Source: Prauserella rugosa (GTDB lineage Bacteria; Actinomycetota; Actinomycetes; Mycobacteriales; Pseudonocardiaceae). From it: 64,000 nt of DNA. Below, in pieces: positions 54,719-64,000 of the stretch (position 1 is its first letter; the number at the start of each line of letters is the position of its first letter). The stretch lies in assembly GCF_000719975.1 (NCBI RefSeq), contig NZ_JOIJ01000008.1, positions 1-64,000 on the forward strand. The letters run 5' to 3'. The position numbers were made by a program, and so were the translations under genes. The notes beneath the pieces are model-generated. The model was not told where the DNA came from and searched no databases. It saw only the letters and a list, made by a program, of their open reading frames with translations.

Positions 54719-55513
54719 TCAGTGAGTCAGGATCTTGCCGAGGAAGTCCTTCGCGCGCTCGGACTTCGGCGCGCTGAAGAACTCGTTCGGCGTCGAGTCC
54801 TCGACGATCTCCCCGTCCGCCATGAACACGACGCGGTGCGCCGCCCGGCGGGCGAATCCCATCTCGTGCGTGACGACGAGCATCGTCATGCCCTCGTCGG
54901 CGAGCTCGGTCATCGTGTCGAGCACCTCCTGGACCATCTCGGGGTCCAGTGCCGAGGTCGGCTCGTCGAAGAGCATGACCTTCGGCTTCATCGCCAGCGC
55001 CCGCGCGATCGCCGCGCGCTGCTGCTGGCCACCGGAGAGCTGGGCCGGGTACTTGTCGGCCTGGTTGGCGATGCCGACGCGTTCGAGCAGTGCCGTCGCC
55101 GTCTCGCGGGCCTCGCTCTGGGAGACCTTGCGGACCTTGATCGGACCCAGCGTGACGTTCTCGAGGATCGTCTTGTGGGCGAAGAGGTTGAACTGCTGGA
55201 AGACCATGCCCACGTCGGCCCGCAACGCGGCGAGGGCCTTGCCCTCGGCGGGCAGCGGCTTGCCGTCGATGGCGATCTCGCCGGAGTTGATCGGTTCGAG
55301 GCGGTTGATCGCACGGCACAGGGTCGACTTACCGGACCCGGACGGTCCCAGCACCACCACGACCTGGCCCTGCGGGACATCCATGTTGATGTCCTTGAGC
55401 ACGTGCAGGTCGCCGAAGTACTTGTCCACCGACCTGGCCCTGATCATGGGCTCCTGGGACGGGGAGGACGTCGGGGGCGACGCGTCCGCCTCGGTACTCA
55501 ATGTTGCCTCCAT
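54719..55513 (-). CDS. gluA: Glutamate-type ABC transporter ATPase, GluA-like
   Basis: 264 aa. Walker [10 protein letters not shown] at 56-64, signature LSGGQQQ at 159-165, Walker [11 protein letters not shown] ending at 190, and H-loop in [11 protein letters not shown]. The first 22 residues are a disordered extension; a start at the second Met (55447) is possible since neither has a strong RBS. First gene of the gluABCD order on the minus strand. Divergent from miaB. Confidence 0.93.
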   Translation of the reverse strand: MEATLSTEADASPPTSSPSQEPMIRARSVDKYFGDLHVLKDINMDVPQGQVVVVLGPSGSGKSTLCRAINRLEPINSGEIAIDGKPLPAEGKALAALRADVGMVFQQFNLFAHKTILENVTLGPIKVRKVSQSEARETATALLERVGIANQADKYPAQLSGGQQQRAAIARALAMKPKVMLFDEPTSALDPEMVQEVLDTMTELADEGMTMLVVTHEMGFARRAAHRVVFMADGEIVEDSTPNEFFSAPKSERAKDFLGKILTH

Positions 55514-55715
55514 AACGGTGAGCTGCCGGTTCGACGAGCATGTCCGGCAACCCCGGGATTGAACACCATCGGGTCAATCCCGGTGCGCCATTTACGTCAA
55601 ATCGCAATGTCGCGGCCCGGCGCTCGCTTACGGCGCGTGACCGACCCGCTGGCGGGAGAGCCTAGCTACCCGGGGCGCCATCGGCCCAGTGAGGTGCCTG
55701 TTTACCCTTGAAGAC

Positions 55716-57197
55716 GTGACCCGTTCGTACACCATTCGCACTTTCGGCTGCCAGATGAACGTCCACGACTCCGAGCGGCTCGCGGGCCAATTGGAGGAGG
55801 CGGGCTACGTCGCGGCCGCCGAAGGCGAGTCCGCGGACGTGGTCGTGCTCAACACCTGCGCGGTCCGCGAGAACGCCGACAACAAGCTGTACGGCAATCT
55901 GGGGCATCTGCGGGCGCGCAAGAACGACAAGCCCGACATGCAGATCGCCGTCGGTGGGTGCCTGGCGCAGAAGGACCGCGGGGACATCGTCAAGCGCGCG
56001 CCCTGGGTCGACGTCGTGTTCGGTACGCACAACATCGGGTCGCTGCCGACGCTGCTCGAGCGCGCCCGGCACAACGCCGAGGCCGAGGTCGAGATCCTCG
56101 AGGCGCTCGAGACGTTCCCCTCGACCCTGCCCGCGCGCAGGGACTCGGCCTACTCGGGCTGGGTGTCGATCTCGGTCGGCTGTAACAACACGTGCACGTT
56201 CTGCATCGTGCCCTCGCTGCGTGGCAAGGAGCGCGACCGCAGGCCCGGTGAGGTCCTGGCCGAGGTCGAGGCGCTGGTGGCCGAGGGCGTGCTCGAGGTG
56301 ACGCTGCTCGGGCAGAACGTCAACTCCTACGGCGTCGAGTTCGGCGACCGGCACGCGTTCGGCAAGCTGCTGCGCTCGTGCGGTTCGGTCGAGGGCCTCG
56401 AACGGGTGCGGTTCACCTCGCCCCACCCGGCCGCCTTCACCGACGACGTCATCGACGCGATGGCCGAGACGCCCAACGTGTGCCACCAGCTGCACATGCC
56501 GCTGCAGTCCGGTTCGGACCGCATCCTCAAGGCGATGCGCCGGTCGTACCGTTCCGAGCGTTTCCTGTCCATCTTGGACAAGGTGCGTGCCGCCATGCCG
56601 GACGCGGCCATCACCACCGACATCATCGTCGGCTTCCCCGGCGAGACCGAGGAGGACTTCGAGCAGACCCTCGAGGTCGTGCGGCAGGCCCGGTTCTCCA
56701 GCGCGTTCACGTTCCAGTACTCGAAGCGCCCCGGCACGCCCGCGGCCGAACTGGAGGGCCAGCTGCCGAAGGAGGTCGTCCAGGAGCGGTACGACCGGCT
56801 CGTCGCGCTGCAGGACGAGATCTCCTGGGAGGAGAACCGCAAGCAGGTCGGCAAGCGCGTCGAACTGCTCGTCGCCACCGGAGAGGGACGCAAGGACGCC
56901 GAGACGCAGCGCATGAGCGGCCGCGCCCGCGACGGGCGACTCGTGCACTTCACCCCGACCGGTGCCGCCGTCGACACGGCCGTGCGCCCCGGCGACATCG
57001 TCGAGACGACCGTGACCTACGCGGCGCCGCACCACCTGGTCGCCGACGGCGACCTGCTGAGCCATCGCCGCACGAGGGCGGGCGACAACGCCGAGGCCGG
57101 ACAGCGGCCCAAGACCGACGGCGTGAGCCTCGGACTGCCGAGCTTCGGCAAGCCGGCGGAACCGGTGGCCGCGACGTCGACGGGATGTGGACTGTGA
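55716..57197 (+). CDS. miaB: tRNA-2-methylthio-N6-dimethylallyladenosine synthase
   Basis: 493 aa. N-terminal UPF0004 domain with Cys12, Cys48 and Cys82 for the auxiliary 4Fe-4S cluster, radical-SAM CxxxCxxC at Cys156, Cys160, Cys163, and a C-terminal TRAM domain. It methylthiolates i6A37 of tRNA, the product of MiaA encoded 4 kb downstream. TACCCT (55703-55708) lies 7 nt before the GTG, suggesting a leaderless mRNA. The C-terminal 30 residues look disordered. Confidence 0.96.
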   Translation: MTRSYTIRTFGCQMNVHDSERLAGQLEEAGYVAAAEGESADVVVLNTCAVRENADNKLYGNLGHLRARKNDKPDMQIAVGGCLAQKDRGDIVKRAPWVDVVFGTHNIGSLPTLLERARHNAEAEVEILEALETFPSTLPARRDSAYSGWVSISVGCNNTCTFCIVPSLRGKERDRRPGEVLAEVEALVAEGVLEVTLLGQNVNSYGVEFGDRHAFGKLLRSCGSVEGLERVRFTSPHPAAFTDDVIDAMAETPNVCHQLHMPLQSGSDRILKAMRRSYRSERFLSILDKVRAAMPDAAITTDIIVGFPGETEEDFEQTLEVVRQARFSSAFTFQYSKRPGTPAAELEGQLPKEVVQERYDRLVALQDEISWEENRKQVGKRVELLVATGEGRKDAETQRMSGRARDGRLVHFTPTGAAVDTAVRPGDIVETTVTYAAPHHLVADGDLLSHRRTRAGDNAEAGQRPKTDGVSLGLPSFGKPAEPVAATSTGCGL

Positions 57198-57661
57198 ACG
57201 AGGAAGAACGCGCCGTCGAACAGCTCGGCGCGGACGTCGACGCCACGGTGAGCAGGGCGGCCAAGACGATCGAACCGGGACGGTCCGGCTTCACGATCGC
57301 CGTGGTCGTGTTCGTCGCGCTGATCGCCCTGCTGCTGCCGTGGGCAGGCGGTCACCCCGGGTGGCGGATGTTCGCCGGCGACGGCGGCGCCATTCCGCTG
57401 CTGTTCGCCTCGACCTCCACCCTGTTCGGCGTGCTGGCCTCGGCCGCGGCGCTGGTCACCAGGCGTTGGTGGCTGAGTTGGGTGTGCACGGTCGGCTGCT
57501 GGATCTCGTCGGTCGACGGCATGCTGGCCATCTGGTCGCAGCAGTCGTCGTCGGTCAGCGGCCACCCCGGCGACGGCCCGGGGATCGGCATGATCCTCAT
57601 GGTGATCAGCATGGTCGTGCTGGCCGTGCAGTGGACCCGACTGGCCTGGTCACGCAGCTGA
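57194..57661 (+). CDS. Membrane protein, Rv2732c-like
   Basis: 155 aa from the GTG that overlaps the miaB stop (GTGA); an ATG at 57185 gives three more residues. Cytoplasmic N-terminus of about 35 residues, then four hydrophobic segments ([76 protein letters not shown]). The place directly after miaB matches mycobacterial Rv2732c. Function unknown. Confidence 0.82.
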   Translation: MNEEERAVEQLGADVDATVSRAAKTIEPGRSGFTIAVVVFVALIALLLPWAGGHPGWRMFAGDGGAIPLLFASTSTLFGVLASAAALVTRRWWLSWVCTVGCWISSVDGMLAIWSQQSSSVSGHPGDGPGIGMILMVISMVVLAVQWTRLAWSRS

Positions 57662-57667
57662 CTGAGG

Positions 57668-57692
57668 TGCCACCAAGGCGCCCTTGGTGGCA
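57668..57692. terminator. Hairpin between convergent genes
   Basis: TGCCACCAAGG (57668-57678) and CCTTGGTGGCA (57682-57692) pair perfectly around a CGC loop, six bases after the Rv2732c-like stop and six before the DUF349 stop. Confidence 0.88.
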
Positions 57693-57698
57693 GCCGGC

Positions 57699-59009
57699 TC
57701 AGCGGTCGGCGATCGCCGCCTCGGCGGCCTGGAGCCATTCGCGCCACTGGGCAGCCTGCTGGTCGGCCTTGGCCGCCCGCTTGTCGTCGCCGGCCTCACG
57801 TGCCTTCGCGGCCTGCTCCTCGAACTGCTCCACCCGCTCGCGGAACTGTTCGACCCGGGCCTGCGCCTCCGGATCGGTGCGCCGCCACTGGGCCTCCTCG
57901 GCCCCGCGCACCCGGTCCTGCACGGCCTTCAGCCTGCCGTCGAGCTCCCGGATGCGCTCGCGCGGCACCTTGCCGATCTCGTCCCACTGCTCCTGGATCC
58001 TGCGCAGCTGGGCTCGGGCCGCCTCCAGGTTGGCGGCCGGGTCGATCTTCTCGGCCTCGGCGAGCAGCTCCTCCTTGCGCGTGGCGTTCTCGGCGAACTC
58101 GGCGTCGCGTTCGGAGAACGCGGCCGAGCGGCGGGAGAAGAACGCGTCCTGCGCGGCGCGGAACCGCTGCCACAGCGCGTCGTCGGCGTCCTTCGGAGCC
58201 CGGCCCGCGGCCTTCCAGTCCGCCATGAGCTGCTTGTAGCGCGCCGCCGTGGGACCCCAGTCGGTCGAGTCGGTCATCGACTCGGCTTCCTCGATGAGCT
58301 CTTCCTTGCGCCGCTTCGCCGCCGCGCGCTGCTTGTCCAGCTCGGCGAAGTGCGAACCGCGGCGCCGGTTGAAGGCCTCTCGCGCCTTCGAGAAGCGCTT
58401 CCACAGTTCGTCGTCGGTCTTACGGTCGACGCCCTTGATCGTCTTCCACTCGTCGAGGATCGCCTTCAGCCGGTCACCGGCCCACTTCCACTGCGTGGAC
58501 GACTCGGCGATCTGTTCGGCCTCCTCGGCGAGCGTCTGCTTTCGGGTGACCGCCTCCGCGCGTGCCTGCTCGCGCTTTTCCTTGACCTCCGACACCGACC
58601 GCTGCGCATGGGCGATCACCTCGTCGAGCTTGGCGGCCAGCGCATCGATGTCGCCGACGATCGCCGCATCGGCCAGCCCCTCCTTCAACTGCGTCGCGCT
58701 GGCGAGCGCCTGCTTCGGGTCGCCGGCACCGGACGACAGGCGCGTCTCCAGCAGCTCGACCTCGGTGCGCAGGTCGTCGAAGCGGCGAGCGAAGTGGGTC
58801 AGCCCCTCGGCGGCCGTTCCCGCCTGCCAGACGCCCACCTGACGCTCGCCGTCGGCCGTGCGGACGAACACGGCGCCCTCGTCGTCGATGCGACCCCACT
58901 TGTCCGGGTGGGACTCCGCGTGCGGGACCGTGGATGCGGGCTGCGTGTGCGGCACCTCGCTGGGCGCCGGGACGTGCGTCGTGGTCTCCGGGGTGTCCTG
59001 CTCGGCCAT
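57699..59009 (-). CDS. DUF349 repeat protein
   Basis: 436 aa. After about 50 disordered residues and a short beta domain (KWGRIDDEGAVFVRTADGER) come coiled, charged DUF349 repeats of about 75 residues (WKWAGDRLKAILDEWKTIKG; RYKQLMADWKAAGRAPKDAD; LRRIQEQWDEIGKVPRERIR), each with the conserved W-K/E-x-I/A-G core. DUF349 proteins are cytoplasmic with unproven function. AAGGAG precedes the ATG at 59009; upstream in-frame extension is shadow. Corresponds in place to mycobacterial Rv2731. Confidence 0.88.
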   Translation of the reverse strand: MAEQDTPETTTHVPAPSEVPHTQPASTVPHAESHPDKWGRIDDEGAVFVRTADGERQVGVWQAGTAAEGLTHFARRFDDLRTEVELLETRLSSGAGDPKQALASATQLKEGLADAAIVGDIDALAAKLDEVIAHAQRSVSEVKEKREQARAEAVTRKQTLAEEAEQIAESSTQWKWAGDRLKAILDEWKTIKGVDRKTDDELWKRFSKAREAFNRRRGSHFAELDKQRAAAKRRKEELIEEAESMTDSTDWGPTAARYKQLMADWKAAGRAPKDADDALWQRFRAAQDAFFSRRSAAFSERDAEFAENATRKEELLAEAEKIDPAANLEAARAQLRRIQEQWDEIGKVPRERIRELDGRLKAVQDRVRGAEEAQWRRTDPEAQARVEQFRERVEQFEEQAAKAREAGDDKRAAKADQQAAQWREWLQAAEAAIADR

Positions 59010-59181
59010 CGCCGGCTCCTTCTCACCTAGGCCCGCGGGGCGGGCGCCCCGCTGCGACGGGGCCGGGTGTTGCTGTGTCGGTAGGTCTTGATGCCCCGCA
59101 TTCAAACAGGTCAGCGCGCTTCTCGGTACTCCAATGCCGCAAGAGGTACCTCCGAGTGGGTGCCCGGTACCCTTTCGACGC

Positions 59182-59961
59182 GTGATCTCGTGTGCCGTCG
59201 TGGTTCCCTCCGCGCCGCTGTTGGTGCCCGAACTGGTGCCGGGTTCGCGCCTCGGCGACGAGGTGCGTGCGGCCGCGGTCGATGCGGCGTCCCGCCTGCC
59301 CTCGCGATGGCTCGCGGTGGGTGTCGGGACGTTGTCCGACGGTGTGTCCGGCCTTGCCTCCGGGGTCGTCGAGTCCGATCGGGTGGGCACGTTCCGGGCG
59401 TTCGGCCCCGACGTCCCGGTGACGCTCCGCTCGGAGGCCACGGGCACGTCTGGCTCGGCGGCCACGGGCACGTCTGCCGACGACACTTCCGAAGATCTGC
59501 CGCTGTCGGTCCTCATCGCCGGATGGCTGCGTGACCAGGCGGGTGCCGAGTCGGTGCGCGCCCACCTCGTCGCGGCGGATGCGTCCCCGGCCGAATGCGC
59601 GGCGTTCGGCGAGAAGCTCGCCGCGGGTGAGGCTGCGACGGACCCCGCGTCGGCGTGGGGGCTGCTCGTGGTGGGGGACGGTTCGGCCCGCAGGGACACC
59701 GCTCCGCCCGGCGAGGCGGACGAGCGCGCCGAGGGTTTCGACCGGGCGGTCGCCGCGGCGCTGGCCGGCGCCGACGTGGACGCCCTGGCCGAGCTCGACC
59801 CCGTGGTGGCCCGTGAGCTGCGTGCCGAGGGGCGCGCGCCCTGGCAGGTGCTGGCGGGCTTCGCCCGTGCCCGCGGCGGTGACTGGGCCGGTGAGCTGGT
59901 GTATTCGGAGGCTCCGCGCGGGGTGGGCTACCACGTCGCCGTCTGGAGGCCGAGTGAGTGA
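59182..59961 (+). CDS. Class III extradiol dioxygenase-like protein, Rv2728c-type
   Basis: 259 aa, GTG start. SCAVVVPSAPLLVPELVPG resembles the LigB-like fold start, with GLLVVGDGSARRD and a C-terminal RARGGDWAGELVYSEAPRG. Clear active-site His residues of true extradiol dioxygenases are not evident, so it may be a non-catalytic member. TACCCT (59168-59173) lies 8 nt before the GTG (leaderless). The small internal repeat ATGTSGS/ATGTSAD is low complexity. Its stop lies in the first 83-bp repeat. Confidence 0.75.
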   Translation: MISCAVVVPSAPLLVPELVPGSRLGDEVRAAAVDAASRLPSRWLAVGVGTLSDGVSGLASGVVESDRVGTFRAFGPDVPVTLRSEATGTSGSAATGTSADDTSEDLPLSVLIAGWLRDQAGAESVRAHLVAADASPAECAAFGEKLAAGEAATDPASAWGLLVVGDGSARRDTAPPGEADERAEGFDRAVAAALAGADVDALAELDPVVARELRAEGRAPWQVLAGFARARGGDWAGELVYSEAPRGVGYHVAVWRPSE

Positions 59962-60131
59962 GGATTGCGGAGCGTGCGGAGCTGTTGCTCGCTCGGCGGA
60001 CCGGGTGCGGGTGTCCCGCAAGACGCTGGAGGCCGAGTGAGTGAGGATTGCGGAGCGTGCGGAGCTGTTGCTCGCTCGGCGGACCGGGTGCGGGTGTCCC
60101 GCAGGACGCTGGAGGCCGAGTGAGTGAGGAT
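59943..60131 (+). repeat. 83-bp tandem duplication at the stop/start junction before miaA
   Basis: Copy 1 is 59943-60025 and copy 2 is 60026-60108, differing at one base; a 23-bp partial third copy (60109-60131) follows. Each copy holds the junction GAGTGAGTGAGGAT, where a TGA stop overlaps a GTG start. As a result two 28-codon ORFs (59954-60040 and 60037-60123, VSEDCGACGAVARSADRV then RVSRKTLEAE or RVSRRTLEAE) lie head to tail between the dioxygenase-like gene and miaA, each coupled by GTGA. Confidence 0.95.
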
Positions 60132-61046
60132 CGGGGGCCCGGTGTTCGGCCGGTGGCGGTCGTGGGGCCGACGGCGACGGGCAAGACGGACCTCGGCGTG
60201 GAGTTGGCGCTCGCGCTCGGCGGCGAGGTCGTCAACGCGGACGCGATGCAGCTGTACCGGGGGATGGACATCGGCACGGCGAAGGCGACCGTGGAGGAAC
60301 GCCGGGGCGTGCCGCATCACCTGCTCGACGTGTTGGACGTGACGGAGACGGCGTCGGTGGCTGCCTACCAGCGGGACGCCCGTGCCGAGGTGGAGCGGCT
60401 GCTCGCGGCGGGCAGGGTGCCGGTGCTCGTGGGCGGTTCGGGCCTGTACGTGCAGGCGGTGATCGACGATCTGCGGTTCCCCGGTACGGATCCGGAGGTG
60501 CGTGCGGCGTTGGAAGCCGAGGCGGAGCGGCTCGGCGGGCAGGCGCTGTACGAGCGGTTGGCGAAGCTCGATCCGGAGGCGGCGTCGTCGATTCTGCCGG
60601 GCAACGTGCGGCGGGTCGTGCGTGCGCTGGAGGTCATCGAGATCACGGGTGAGCCGTTCTCGGCGAATCTCCCGGCGCCGGGGCCGGCTCGGTACGGCAC
60701 GGTGCTGGTCGGGGTGGACCGCGACGTGGCCGAACTCGACGAGCGGGTGAACCTGCGCGTGGAGCGGATGTTCGCGGCCGGACTCGTGGACGAGGTGCGC
60801 GCCCTCGAAGCGCGAGGGCTGCGTGAGGGCAGGACGGCCTCGCGGGCGCTGGGGTACCAACAGGTGCTGGCGGCACTGGATGCCGGAGCCGACGACTTCA
60901 CGCAGGCGGCCGAGGAGACGGCACAGGCGACGCGGCGCTTCGTTCGCAAGCAGCGCAAGTGGTTCCGCAGGGACGCGCGGATCCACTGGTTCGACGGTGG
61001 CGATCCCGCCCTGGGTGATCATGTCCGGCGCCTGGTGACACCGTAA
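60120..61046 (+). CDS. miaA: tRNA dimethylallyltransferase
   Basis: 308 aa. P-loop GPTATGKT at 16-23, DAMQLYRGMDIGTAK, VGGSGLYVQAVID and RYAxRQ-like RRFVRKQRKWFRRD. It adds a dimethylallyl group to A37 of tRNA, the substrate of MiaB. The GTG start at 60120 overlaps the stop of the second micro-ORF of the 83-bp repeat; originally it probably overlapped the dioxygenase-like stop directly. Confidence 0.95.
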   Translation: MSEDRGPGVRPVAVVGPTATGKTDLGVELALALGGEVVNADAMQLYRGMDIGTAKATVEERRGVPHHLLDVLDVTETASVAAYQRDARAEVERLLAAGRVPVLVGGSGLYVQAVIDDLRFPGTDPEVRAALEAEAERLGGQALYERLAKLDPEAASSILPGNVRRVVRALEVIEITGEPFSANLPAPGPARYGTVLVGVDRDVAELDERVNLRVERMFAAGLVDEVRALEARGLREGRTASRALGYQQVLAALDAGADDFTQAAEETAQATRRFVRKQRKWFRRDARIHWFDGGDPALGDHVRRLVTP

Positions 61047-61056
61047 TCTGGTCGGC

Positions 61057-61887
61057 ATGGGTGGAATCGAGTTCCTGAAGGGGCACGGCACGCAGAACGA
61101 CTTCGTGGTCCTGCCCGACGCCCCCGGCGCGCTGGAGCTGACGCCGGAGCGGGTCGCCGCGCTGTGCGACCGTCAGCGCGGTCTGGGCGCCGACGGGGTG
61201 CTGCGGGTCGTGCGCTCGTCCGCCCTCGGTGAGGACGTCGAGGTCGGCGCCGAGTGGTTCATGGACTACCGCAACGCCGACGGTTCGGTCGCGGAGATGT
61301 GCGGCAACGGGGTGCGCGTGTTCGCGCGGTACCTCGTCGAGGCAGGCCTGGAAACGCGTGGGGAGTTCAGCGTCGGCACACGTGCGGGGGACAGGCCGGT
61401 GCAGGTGCATCCGGACCTGTCGGTGACCGTGGAGATGGGCCCGGCGCGGATCACCGGCACGTCGGTGGCGATCGTGGCCGGGCGTGAGCTCTCGGGCGTG
61501 GCCGTCGACGTCGGCAACCCGCACTTGGTGTCCACGATGGACGACGACGTGGCGGACCTCGACCTCCGTGACCAGCCGCGGTTCGACCACGACGTCTTCC
61601 CGGACGGGGTCAACCTCGAGTTCGTCAACCTCGTCGAGCCCGGTGCGTTGCGGATGCGCGTGCACGAACGCGGCGTCGGCGAGACCCGGGCGTGCGGCAC
61701 CGGCACGGTGGCGGCTGTCGCGGCGTCGTTGCACCTGGCTGGCACGGACCACGGATCGTCCACAGTGGATGTGCCCGGCGGCAGGGTGTCGGTGACGGTC
61801 GACCGTGCGGGCTCGACGTTGACTGGCCCCGCGGAGTTCGTCGCCAGGGGCGAGCTCGACGCCGGCTGGTGGGGCCGCCTGCGCTGA
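61057..61887 (+). CDS. dapF: Diaminopimelate epimerase
   Basis: 276 aa. Catalytic Cys82 in EMCGNGVRVFARY and Cys213 in TRACGTGTVAA, with GHGTQNDFVVL and GVGNPH-like VDVGNPHLV. Converts LL- to meso-diaminopimelate for lysine and peptidoglycan. TAATCT (61044-61049) lies 7 nt before the ATG, suggesting its own leaderless transcript in addition to read-through from miaA 10 nt upstream. Confidence 0.96.
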   Translation: MGGIEFLKGHGTQNDFVVLPDAPGALELTPERVAALCDRQRGLGADGVLRVVRSSALGEDVEVGAEWFMDYRNADGSVAEMCGNGVRVFARYLVEAGLETRGEFSVGTRAGDRPVQVHPDLSVTVEMGPARITGTSVAIVAGRELSGVAVDVGNPHLVSTMDDDVADLDLRDQPRFDHDVFPDGVNLEFVNLVEPGALRMRVHERGVGETRACGTGTVAAVAASLHLAGTDHGSSTVDVPGGRVSVTVDRAGSTLTGPAEFVARGELDAGWWGRLR

Positions 61888-61911
61888 CCAGCCGACGGCG
61901 CGTGCCGCGGC

Positions 61912-62850
61912 TCAGCCGATGGCGCGTGCCGCCGCGTCGGCCATGCCCGTCATGCCGGACGGGCGCGGGTGGTACCTCGCGGCCGCCTCGGGGTCGTCGT
62001 GCTGCCCCTGGATCCACGCGGCGTCCCCGGCGCACGCGTCGTGCCCGCGCGAGGACGGGTACATGTCGACGAACGTGGCCTTCCCGTCGGCCGACACGGC
62101 CTTCTCGATCGCGGTGTTCAGTGCGGTCTCGACGTCGTCCCACCAGCGGAGGTCGCCGTCGGCGAACGGCATCACGTCCGGGCACGTGCCCTGCTCGGGC
62201 ACCAGCCGCGGGTAGCCCATCACCACCACGCGCGCGTCGGGCGAACGGCGGTGGATCTCCTCGAGCACCGTGGCGATGCGGTGTCCGGTGCCGGTGGCGT
62301 CGCGGACGAGCGTGTCCACCCCGTCGACGGTGAACTGCTCGCGGCACGGAGCACCGGCCGGATCCTGCTCGCGCAGCGGCGGGCACGTGGTGATGAAGCG
62401 GCCGAAGACGTTGTGGTCGTTGCCGCCGATGCCGAGGGTGACCAGGTCGGTGTCGGCGCGCAGGGCGTCGAGCTGTGGTGGGTTCGGCCCGCCGTCGACC
62501 TCCTGCGGGGCGGTCATGTGCTCGGTGCTCGCGCCGCCGCAGCTGACGTCGGTGAACTCGGCGACGTCGAGGCGCTGCGCGAGCAGCGACGGGTAGTTGC
62601 CCGTCGCACGCGCACATCCGGGGATCTCGGGACGCTGCTCGGGCACGAGCGGCCCGGACGTGTAGGAGTCGCCCAGTGCGACGTAGTGGTTGACCGCGCT
62701 GTGGTCGGCGGCGCTGTCGGCAGGGCTGTCGAGACCGGTCGCGGTGGCCGGTGGCGGTGCGTCGCCGGGTGCCGTGCCCGCCAGGGGCAGCACGGCTGCG
62801 CCGCCGAACATCGCTGCGGCCACTGCGATCACGACTTTCTCGACTGCCAT
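61912..62850 (-). CDS. Secreted SGNH/GDSL hydrolase
   Basis: 312 aa. Signal-like hydrophobic N-terminus (VVIAVAAAMFGGAAVLPLAG) ending near residue 27. SGNH blocks: VALGDSYTSGP with catalytic Ser62, SCGGAST, LGIGGNDHNVF, and the terminal Asp-His region in YHPRPSGM. Extracellular esterase or lipase. Six cysteines may form disulfides, as in related Streptomyces esterases. GGAGGA lies before the ATG. Convergent with dapF, 24 bp apart, no hairpin. Confidence 0.9.
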   Translation of the reverse strand: MAVEKVVIAVAAAMFGGAAVLPLAGTAPGDAPPPATATGLDSPADSAADHSAVNHYVALGDSYTSGPLVPEQRPEIPGCARATGNYPSLLAQRLDVAEFTDVSCGGASTEHMTAPQEVDGGPNPPQLDALRADTDLVTLGIGGNDHNVFGRFITTCPPLREQDPAGAPCREQFTVDGVDTLVRDATGTGHRIATVLEEIHRRSPDARVVVMGYPRLVPEQGTCPDVMPFADGDLRWWDDVETALNTAIEKAVSADGKATFVDMYPSSRGHDACAGDAAWIQGQHDDPEAAARYHPRPSGMTGMADAAARAIG

Positions 62851-63056
62851 GTCCTCGATCCTCCGAGCTCCGGTTCCGGCGACACGGGCATGTCCGTGCC
62901 CCGAGGAGCGTGCCACCGCGGGAGTGGTCGCGCGGTGGTGCGGCCGTGGCGGTGCGGCGGTGGTGGTGCGGCCGGAGGTCGAAGGGCACGGACGAACGGT
63001 AGTGGTACGCACGTAGACTCGGATGGCGCAACGTAGGACCAGCAGGGAGTGTGTGC

Positions 63057-64000
63057 GTGTCGGACGACGACCAGGAGTTTCCGCCCGAACTCTCCGAGGG
63101 CGACAACTTCATCGCCGGTCCGCCGCCGGACGATCCGGAGCCGGTCAGCGAGGAAGAGGAAGCGGCGATCGCGGCGCAGGCGCGACGCGAGCTGCAGGTC
63201 GTCGAGGCCGCCCTCAACGAGCGGTGGCCCGAGACGAAACTCGAGCCGTCGCTGACGCGCATCTCCACGCTGGTGAACCTGCTCGGCGACCCCCATACGT
63301 CGTATCCGGTGCTGCACGTCGCAGGCACGAACGGCAAGAGCTCGACCTCGCGCATGATCGAGGCGCTCATGACGCAGATGAGCCTGCGGGTCGGCCGGTA
63401 CACGAGCCCGCATCTGCAGCTGGTCACCGAGCGCATCAGCATCGACGGGCAGCCGATCTCGCCGGAGCGGTACGTCGACACCTACCGGGACGTCGCACCG
63501 TTCGTGCAGATGGTCGACCAGGCGGGCGGCCCGGACGCGCCGCCGATGAGCAAGTTCGAGGTGCTCACCGGCATGGCGTTCGCCGCGTTCGCCGACGCGC
63601 CCGTCGAGGTGGCGGTGCTCGAGGCGGGCATGGGCGGCGCGTGGGACGCCACCAACGTCGCCGACGGTCAGGTCGCGGTGATCACCCCGATCGGCATCGA
63701 CCACGCCGAGTACCTGGGCGGCGATCGCGCGACCATCGCCAAGGAGAAGGCCGGGATCATCAAGCCCGGTTCGGTCGTCGTGCTGGCTGAACAGGAGCCC
63801 GACGCCGAGCGGGTCCTGCTGGAGCGCGCCGTCGAGGTCGACGCCACCGTGGCCCGTGCGGGCAGCGAGTTCGCCGTCCTCGAGCGCACGATGGCCGTGG
63901 GCGGCCAGATGCTCAGGATCCAGGGCCTCGGCGGGATCTACGAGGAGGTCTTCCTTCCCCTGCACGGCAAGCACCAGGCCGACAACGCGGCCCTCGCACT
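63057..64000 (+). CDS. folC: Folylpolyglutamate/dihydrofolate synthase, 3' end outside the window
   Basis: 314 codons are present. After a 40-residue acidic extension comes the Mur-ligase-like core: P-loop VAGTNGKSSTSRMIEAL (GTNGKSS at 90-96), RVGRYTSPHLQLVTERI, VAVLEAGMGGAWDATN and ITPIGIDHAEYLG with AGIIKPG. It adds glutamate to folates and dihydropteroate. GTG at 63057 is chosen with AGGGAG 7 nt upstream. The 206-bp gap to the divergent SGNH gene holds nothing else recognised. Confidence 0.93.
   Translation, partial: MSDDDQEFPPELSEGDNFIAGPPPDDPEPVSEEEEAAIAAQARRELQVVEAALNERWPETKLEPSLTRISTLVNLLGDPHTSYPVLHVAGTNGKSSTSRMIEALMTQMSLRVGRYTSPHLQLVTERISIDGQPISPERYVDTYRDVAPFVQMVDQAGGPDAPPMSKFEVLTGMAFAAFADAPVEVAVLEAGMGGAWDATNVADGQVAVITPIGIDHAEYLGGDRATIAKEKAGIIKPGSVVVLAEQEPDAERVLLERAVEVDATVARAGSEFAVLERTMAVGGQMLRIQGLGGIYEEVFLPLHGKHQADNAALA

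Noticed and set aside
59010..59699. N-terminal extension of the DUF349 gene
   Set aside because: Low-complexity shadow of the dioxygenase-like gene; AAGGAG marks the start at 59009.
59943..60131. Insertion sequence or integron cassette
   Set aside because: No transposase, no terminal inverted repeats and no target duplication beyond the 23-bp direct repeat; slippage-type duplication explains it better.

Overview
The window is high-GC DNA with GTG/TTG starts, many four-base gene overlaps and numerous leaderless starts. It looks like the chromosome of an actinomycete, most likely Pseudonocardiaceae (Saccharomonospora/Amycolatopsis-like). Supporting this are a mycothiol-type nitroreductase homologue, a giant NAD-glutamate dehydrogenase, a WXG/PPE-like secretion substrate, GluABCD-type glutamate uptake, and the block miaB - Rv2732c-like - DUF349 - Rv2728c-like - miaA - dapF, which follows the mycobacterial gene order. 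The genus is inference. I saw no rRNA, tRNA, IS element, prophage or CRISPR array.

Layout. 1-918: end of a WXG100/PPE-like gene that runs off the window. 1.2-11.7 kb: a sugar or cyclitol module made of a ROK repressor, a ribose-type ABC importer, a Gfo/Idh/MocA oxidoreductase, two TIM-barrel isomerase-like proteins (one with a Tat signal) and a secreted GSDH-PKD sugar dehydrogenase. 11.8-18.9 kb: an ebo-type operon (EboA, TatD-like EboB, UbiA-like EboC, EboE, EboF-like phosphodiesterase) in which an inositol-phosphate synthase occupies the place normally held by the dehydroquinate-synthase-like EboD. 19.2-24.3 kb: secreted I36 inhibitor, CopD-CtaG fusion, SSB and EttA. 24.5-35.1 kb: a TPR protein with a long disordered tail, NAD-glutamate dehydrogenase, a thioesterase and a Clp_N/HTH protein behind a clear double operator. 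35.1-41.5 kb: divergent DUF305/LVIVD pair, truncated globin, MscS, HNH nuclease, and an isolated gene for 17 perfect GTRVTx hexapeptide repeats. 41.6-52.1 kb: aminopeptidase N, nitroreductase homologue, EutBC, fatty-acid desaturase, MBL hydrolase, ComB, RpiB and Nei2. 52.2-55.5 kb: GluABCD-like transporter. 55.7-64 kb: miaB-to-dapF block, SGNH hydrolase and the start of folC.

The most unusual items are the GTRVTx repeat protein (40129-40512, minus), the ebo operon carrying an inositol-phosphate synthase, the paired operators over the -35 and -10 of the Clp_N gene, and a recent 83-bp tandem duplication that places two coupled micro-ORFs before miaA. Many convergent gene pairs are separated by unusually long, perfect palindromes. 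About ten genes have a TANNNT box 6-8 nt before the start codon, as expected for leaderless mRNAs.
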